DNA from: Candidatus Bathyarchaeota archaeon | GTDB taxonomy: Archaea; Thermoproteota; Bathyarchaeia; Bathyarchaeales; Bathyarchaeaceae | Assembly: GCA_030669695.1 (NCBI GenBank) | Contig: DAOVDC010000035.1 | Location: 1 to 7,244 of the forward strand | Length of the DNA: 7,244 nucleotides | Direction: 5' to 3' | Part shown: positions 5,315 to 7,244 of the stretch, piece by piece | Layout: every line of letters starts with the position of its first letter | Position numbering within the stretch: the first letter of the stretch is position 1 | Program-made: the position numbers and the translations under genes | The notes under the pieces: model-generated | The model's database searches: none | Told to the model about the DNA's origin: nothing | What the model saw: the letters and a program-made list of their open reading frames with translations, nothing else

Positions 5315-6520
5315 TCATTCCTTTCGGATGATCAATGATTCCAAGTCTCTAGGATAATATGTCATTCTCTCTACTCCGTTCTCTGTTATCACCACAGTAT
5401 CTGAATGCCGAAAACCCGCAAACCCCGGTTTGTATATACCAGGCTCGCAACTGAAGACCATACCCGGCTCCATAACAGTGTCGTCGCCTACATCCAGCCA
5501 CGGTGGTTCGTGACCTTCTAAGCCTATTCCATGACCGGTATGATGCCTTATCAATCCAGCGTAGCCTGCTTTCTGAATCACTTTCAGGGCTGCTTTATCG
5601 ACATCACAACATTTTGCCCTAGGCTTGAAAGCTGCTAAAGCCGCATCTTGGGCCTTCAACATAACTTCAAAATACCTTTTCTGCTTTTCAGTTGGTTCTC
5701 CAACAATCATGGTTCGCTCAAGTTCACTGTTGTATCCGCCGATTTCTGCTCCGGCACCTGTTACGATGGCCTCCCCCACTTGAATTCTCCTCTTTGTGCC
5801 GATTGCGTGAGGGATAGCCGACATCGAACCGACTTGGCCTCTAAAGCCTGCGCTTGCTGGTGCTCCACTTCTTCTACACGGCTCATACTCTGGCTCTAAC
5901 GTCTTCTTCAGGGTCATTGAGGCTTCGTAGGAGGCTCTCAATGCGATGTCGACGTCCCATAAGCCGGGTTCCGTATATTCTTGAAGTAATGTGTGGGCTA
6001 GGTTTCCCCATTTGGCGCTCTCTTTTATCAGCGCAATCTCTTCTTTCGATTTTATTATTCGCATGTTTTCAACTATGTCTTTTGCCTTGACAAACTTGGC
6101 TTTGCGAAGCTTTTCCGTTATCGGGGACCCCTTGTAACCCCAGATTCCGGCGGCTCCAGCTGGATTATCTACGCCAATCTTTTTGTCACTTAATCCTAGT
6201 TCTTTGAGAAAGTCAGCGAAATGGTCTATTGGATGTTTGTGTCCTGGATAGTCGGGATATGTCTTGATACTTCCTATCAAGGTGGTTTTTAATGGGATGT
6301 GGTCAATTTCTAGGAGTGGCCCCATAAAGGTTATCTCGCCTTCTATAGGAATGATGAGTGCTGCTGGTCTTTCTGTTGCAATGTATGAGTATCCTGTGAG
6401 GTAGAAGAAGCTTGTGCCGCTGGTTAGATACAGAGCATCTAGCTTTCTTTTCATAAGCTCTTTTCTAACAGTTTCTATTCTTTTCTCATACTCTTTCTTG
6501 CTTATCGCCAGTTTTGGCAT
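5315..6520 (-). CDS. M24 family protein (Xaa-Pro aminopeptidase/creatinase-like) lacking canonical metal ligands
   Basis: A 401-residue two-domain protein with an N-terminal creatinase/prolidase domain (about 1-155, LDALYLTSGTSFFYLTGYS) and a C-terminal pita-bread catalytic domain (about 156-398). Conserved M24 elements include PHAIGTKRR (His238), GHGIGLEGHEPP (His330) and EPGIY (Glu359). Of the five metal ligands of prolidases and aminopeptidase P, only this His and this Glu are kept: the first Asp is Gly255 (TGAGAEIGGY), the second is Glu266 (SELERT) and the last Glu is Ser373 (FRHSDT). Creatinase, which is metal-free, has a similar LERT segment, so a metal-independent hydrolase is possible; the substrate is unknown and peptidase annotation should be treated with care. 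ATG at 6520 is preferred because a TTTAAA box centres 26 bp upstream, fitting a leaderless transcript; GTG at 6526 would add two residues. Confidence 0.9.
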   Translation of the reverse strand: MPKLAISKKEYEKRIETVRKELMKRKLDALYLTSGTSFFYLTGYSYIATERPAALIIPIEGEITFMGPLLEIDHIPLKTTLIGSIKTYPDYPGHKHPIDHFADFLKELGLSDKKIGVDNPAGAAGIWGYKGSPITEKLRKAKFVKAKDIVENMRIIKSKEEIALIKESAKWGNLAHTLLQEYTEPGLWDVDIALRASYEASMTLKKTLEPEYEPCRRSGAPASAGFRGQVGSMSAIPHAIGTKRRIQVGEAIVTGAGAEIGGYNSELERTMIVGEPTEKQKRYFEVMLKAQDAALAAFKPRAKCCDVDKAALKVIQKAGYAGLIRHHTGHGIGLEGHEPPWLDVGDDTVMEPGMVFSCEPGIYKPGFAGFRHSDTVVITENGVERMTYYPRDLESLIIRKE

Positions 6521-6543
6521 GGTCACACCACTTATTCTACTCC

Positions 6544-6549
6544 TTTAAA
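6544..6549 (-). promoter_or_regulatory. Predicted TATA box of the M24 gene
   Basis: TTTAAA centred 26 bp before the ATG at 6520, the normal distance from TATA box to transcription start in archaea, so the mRNA may be leaderless. Confidence 0.5.
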
Positions 6550-6599
6550 CTAGCTTTTGTACTGCAAGCGAGCATAAAGATTTTTGCCGGCTGAAATTG

Positions 6600-6618
6600 T
6601 TTAAAGAACATGTTTAAA
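6600..6618 (+). promoter_or_regulatory. Two TATA-like boxes upstream of the zinc-finger gene
   Basis: TTTAAA occurs at 6600-6605, preceded by GAAATTG (BRE-like), and again at 6613-6618. With ~26-bp spacing they predict starts near 6629 and 6641. Both would give a short leader before the ATG at 6653 and include its GAAGG ribosome binding site at 6643-6647. Confidence 0.45.
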
Positions 6619-6652
6619 TTCGCTGCATGAGAAGAACAACTAGAAGGAACTA

Positions 6653-7244
6653 ATGCAGCGTAGGGCGCCTGTAATGAAAGAAGACTGTTCGCTGTGTGAG
6701 AGAACATTTTCGCATTATTCTCTTAGGTGTTGTTACCGTTGTAAAAAAATGTACTGTAGAGACTGCATTACATATACGTGGGATGGTAACCTCATCTGTT
6801 TGAACTGTGCTCGGAGGCTTGTCTCGCCGAAAATGAGAGGAAGCAAGTACAGTCCATTTAGTAGGTACTTGGCCAGAAAAGCACGGTATGCTGATCACGT
6901 CACATTGCCTTTCGCTAAGATTGAAGAGATAATCGACGACAGCCTTCCCTTCTCGGCTACGCATTATCGACACTGGTGGAGCACACAGAGTAGCCCTCAA
7001 GCTCAAGCGTGGCTGGATGTAAAATGGAAAGTGTACACTGCCAATTTGGAACATCAAACGGTTACTTTCAGAAGAGAAGGATTGGTCAAAAAGAAAACTC
7101 GTAGAAAACGCAGGAAAGCCACCTCCGCATTCATGGATAAAACTTTTCGACCAACCAAACCACGTAGACTCCGAGAGCCTTCTAAGACCAAGATAGCGAG
7201 GGCTCGAGCTCGGCTTGCCAACGTGGAGCGCAGAAGGTCATCTA
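6653..7244 (+). CDS. Zinc-finger protein (FYVE/RING-like cysteine pattern) with a Trp-rich conserved domain and basic tail, 3' truncated
   Basis: An open frame of 197 codons runs off the window; the minus-strand ORF overlapping it is a shadow. Residues 12-52 hold four CxxC pairs (C12/C15, C27/C30, C35/C38, C49/C52) spaced CX2C-X11-CX2C-X4-CX2C-X10-CX2C, the arrangement of cross-brace two-zinc fingers; RCCYRCKKMYC recalls the FYVE RHHCRxCG..FC core, without the His residues. Residues about 66-142 (PFSRYLARKA, LPFAKIEEIIDDSLPFSA, HWWS, QAQAWLDVKWKVYTANLEHQ, VTFRR) resemble, from memory, the domain of unknown function DUF7662. Residues 144-197 are very rich in Arg and Lys (KKKTRRKRRK), suggesting nucleic-acid contact. 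The start at 6653 is chosen because GAAGG lies 5 nt upstream; ATG 6674 is an alternative. The function is unknown. Confidence 0.85.
   Translation, partial: MQRRAPVMKEDCSLCERTFSHYSLRCCYRCKKMYCRDCITYTWDGNLICLNCARRLVSPKMRGSKYSPFSRYLARKARYADHVTLPFAKIEEIIDDSLPFSATHYRHWWSTQSSPQAQAWLDVKWKVYTANLEHQTVTFRREGLVKKKTRRKRRKATSAFMDKTFRPTKPRRLREPSKTKIARARARLANVERRRSS

Noticed and set aside
6627..6653. Eight-codon ORF whose stop overlaps the zinc-finger start (TAATG).
   Set aside because: Very short, Arg-rich by chance in an AGA-rich stretch; the normal GAAGG site explains initiation at 6653 without it.
6650..7057. 135-residue minus-strand ORF opposite the zinc-finger gene.
   Set aside because: The plus strand shows clear zinc-finger and conserved-domain motifs; the minus-strand translation has no recognisable pattern.

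Overview
The window is archaeal. It carries the conserved archaeal ribosomal protein/RNA polymerase cluster on the minus strand, in the order rps13, rps4, rps11, rpoD, rpl18e, rpl13, rps9, rpoN, eno. Archaea-only genes (rpl18e, rpoN), TTTAAA-type TATA boxes and frequent non-ATG starts agree with this. The combination of gene order and neighbours suggests a TACK-type archaeon, possibly Bathyarchaeia-like, but the lineage is an inference that needs a phylogeny.

Layout: 1-673 enolase (minus, C-terminal half outside the window); 687-914 rpoN; 915-1090 intergenic leader with a hairpin and a 40-bp element; 1091-2967 the tight block rps9, rpl13, rpl18e, rpoD (2-nt gap, 8-nt overlap, 4-nt overlap); 2968-3258 a long intergenic gap with a hairpin and a second copy of the 40-bp element; 3259-4687 rps11, rps4, rps13. 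A divergent promoter region (4688-4833) then separates this cluster from a plus-strand low-molecular-weight protein phosphatase gene. That gene converges, with 10 bp between stop codons, on a minus-strand M24 'pita-bread' hydrolase gene (5315-6520). Divergent from the hydrolase, a plus-strand gene encodes an N-terminal eight-cysteine zinc finger, a conserved Trp-rich domain and a very basic tail, and runs off the right edge.

The ribosomal cluster seems to be split into three transcription units: rps13-rps4-rps11, rpoD-rpl18e-rpl13-rps9, and rpoN-eno. The second and third both begin with an RNA polymerase subunit gene, and both have a nearly identical ~40-bp sequence starting about 40 bp upstream of the start codon. 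This shared cis element, the ATT start of rpoN, the loss of metal-ligand residues in the M24 protein, and the unusual zinc-finger protein are the main points worth a second look. No CRISPR array, tRNA, rRNA or insertion sequence was seen.
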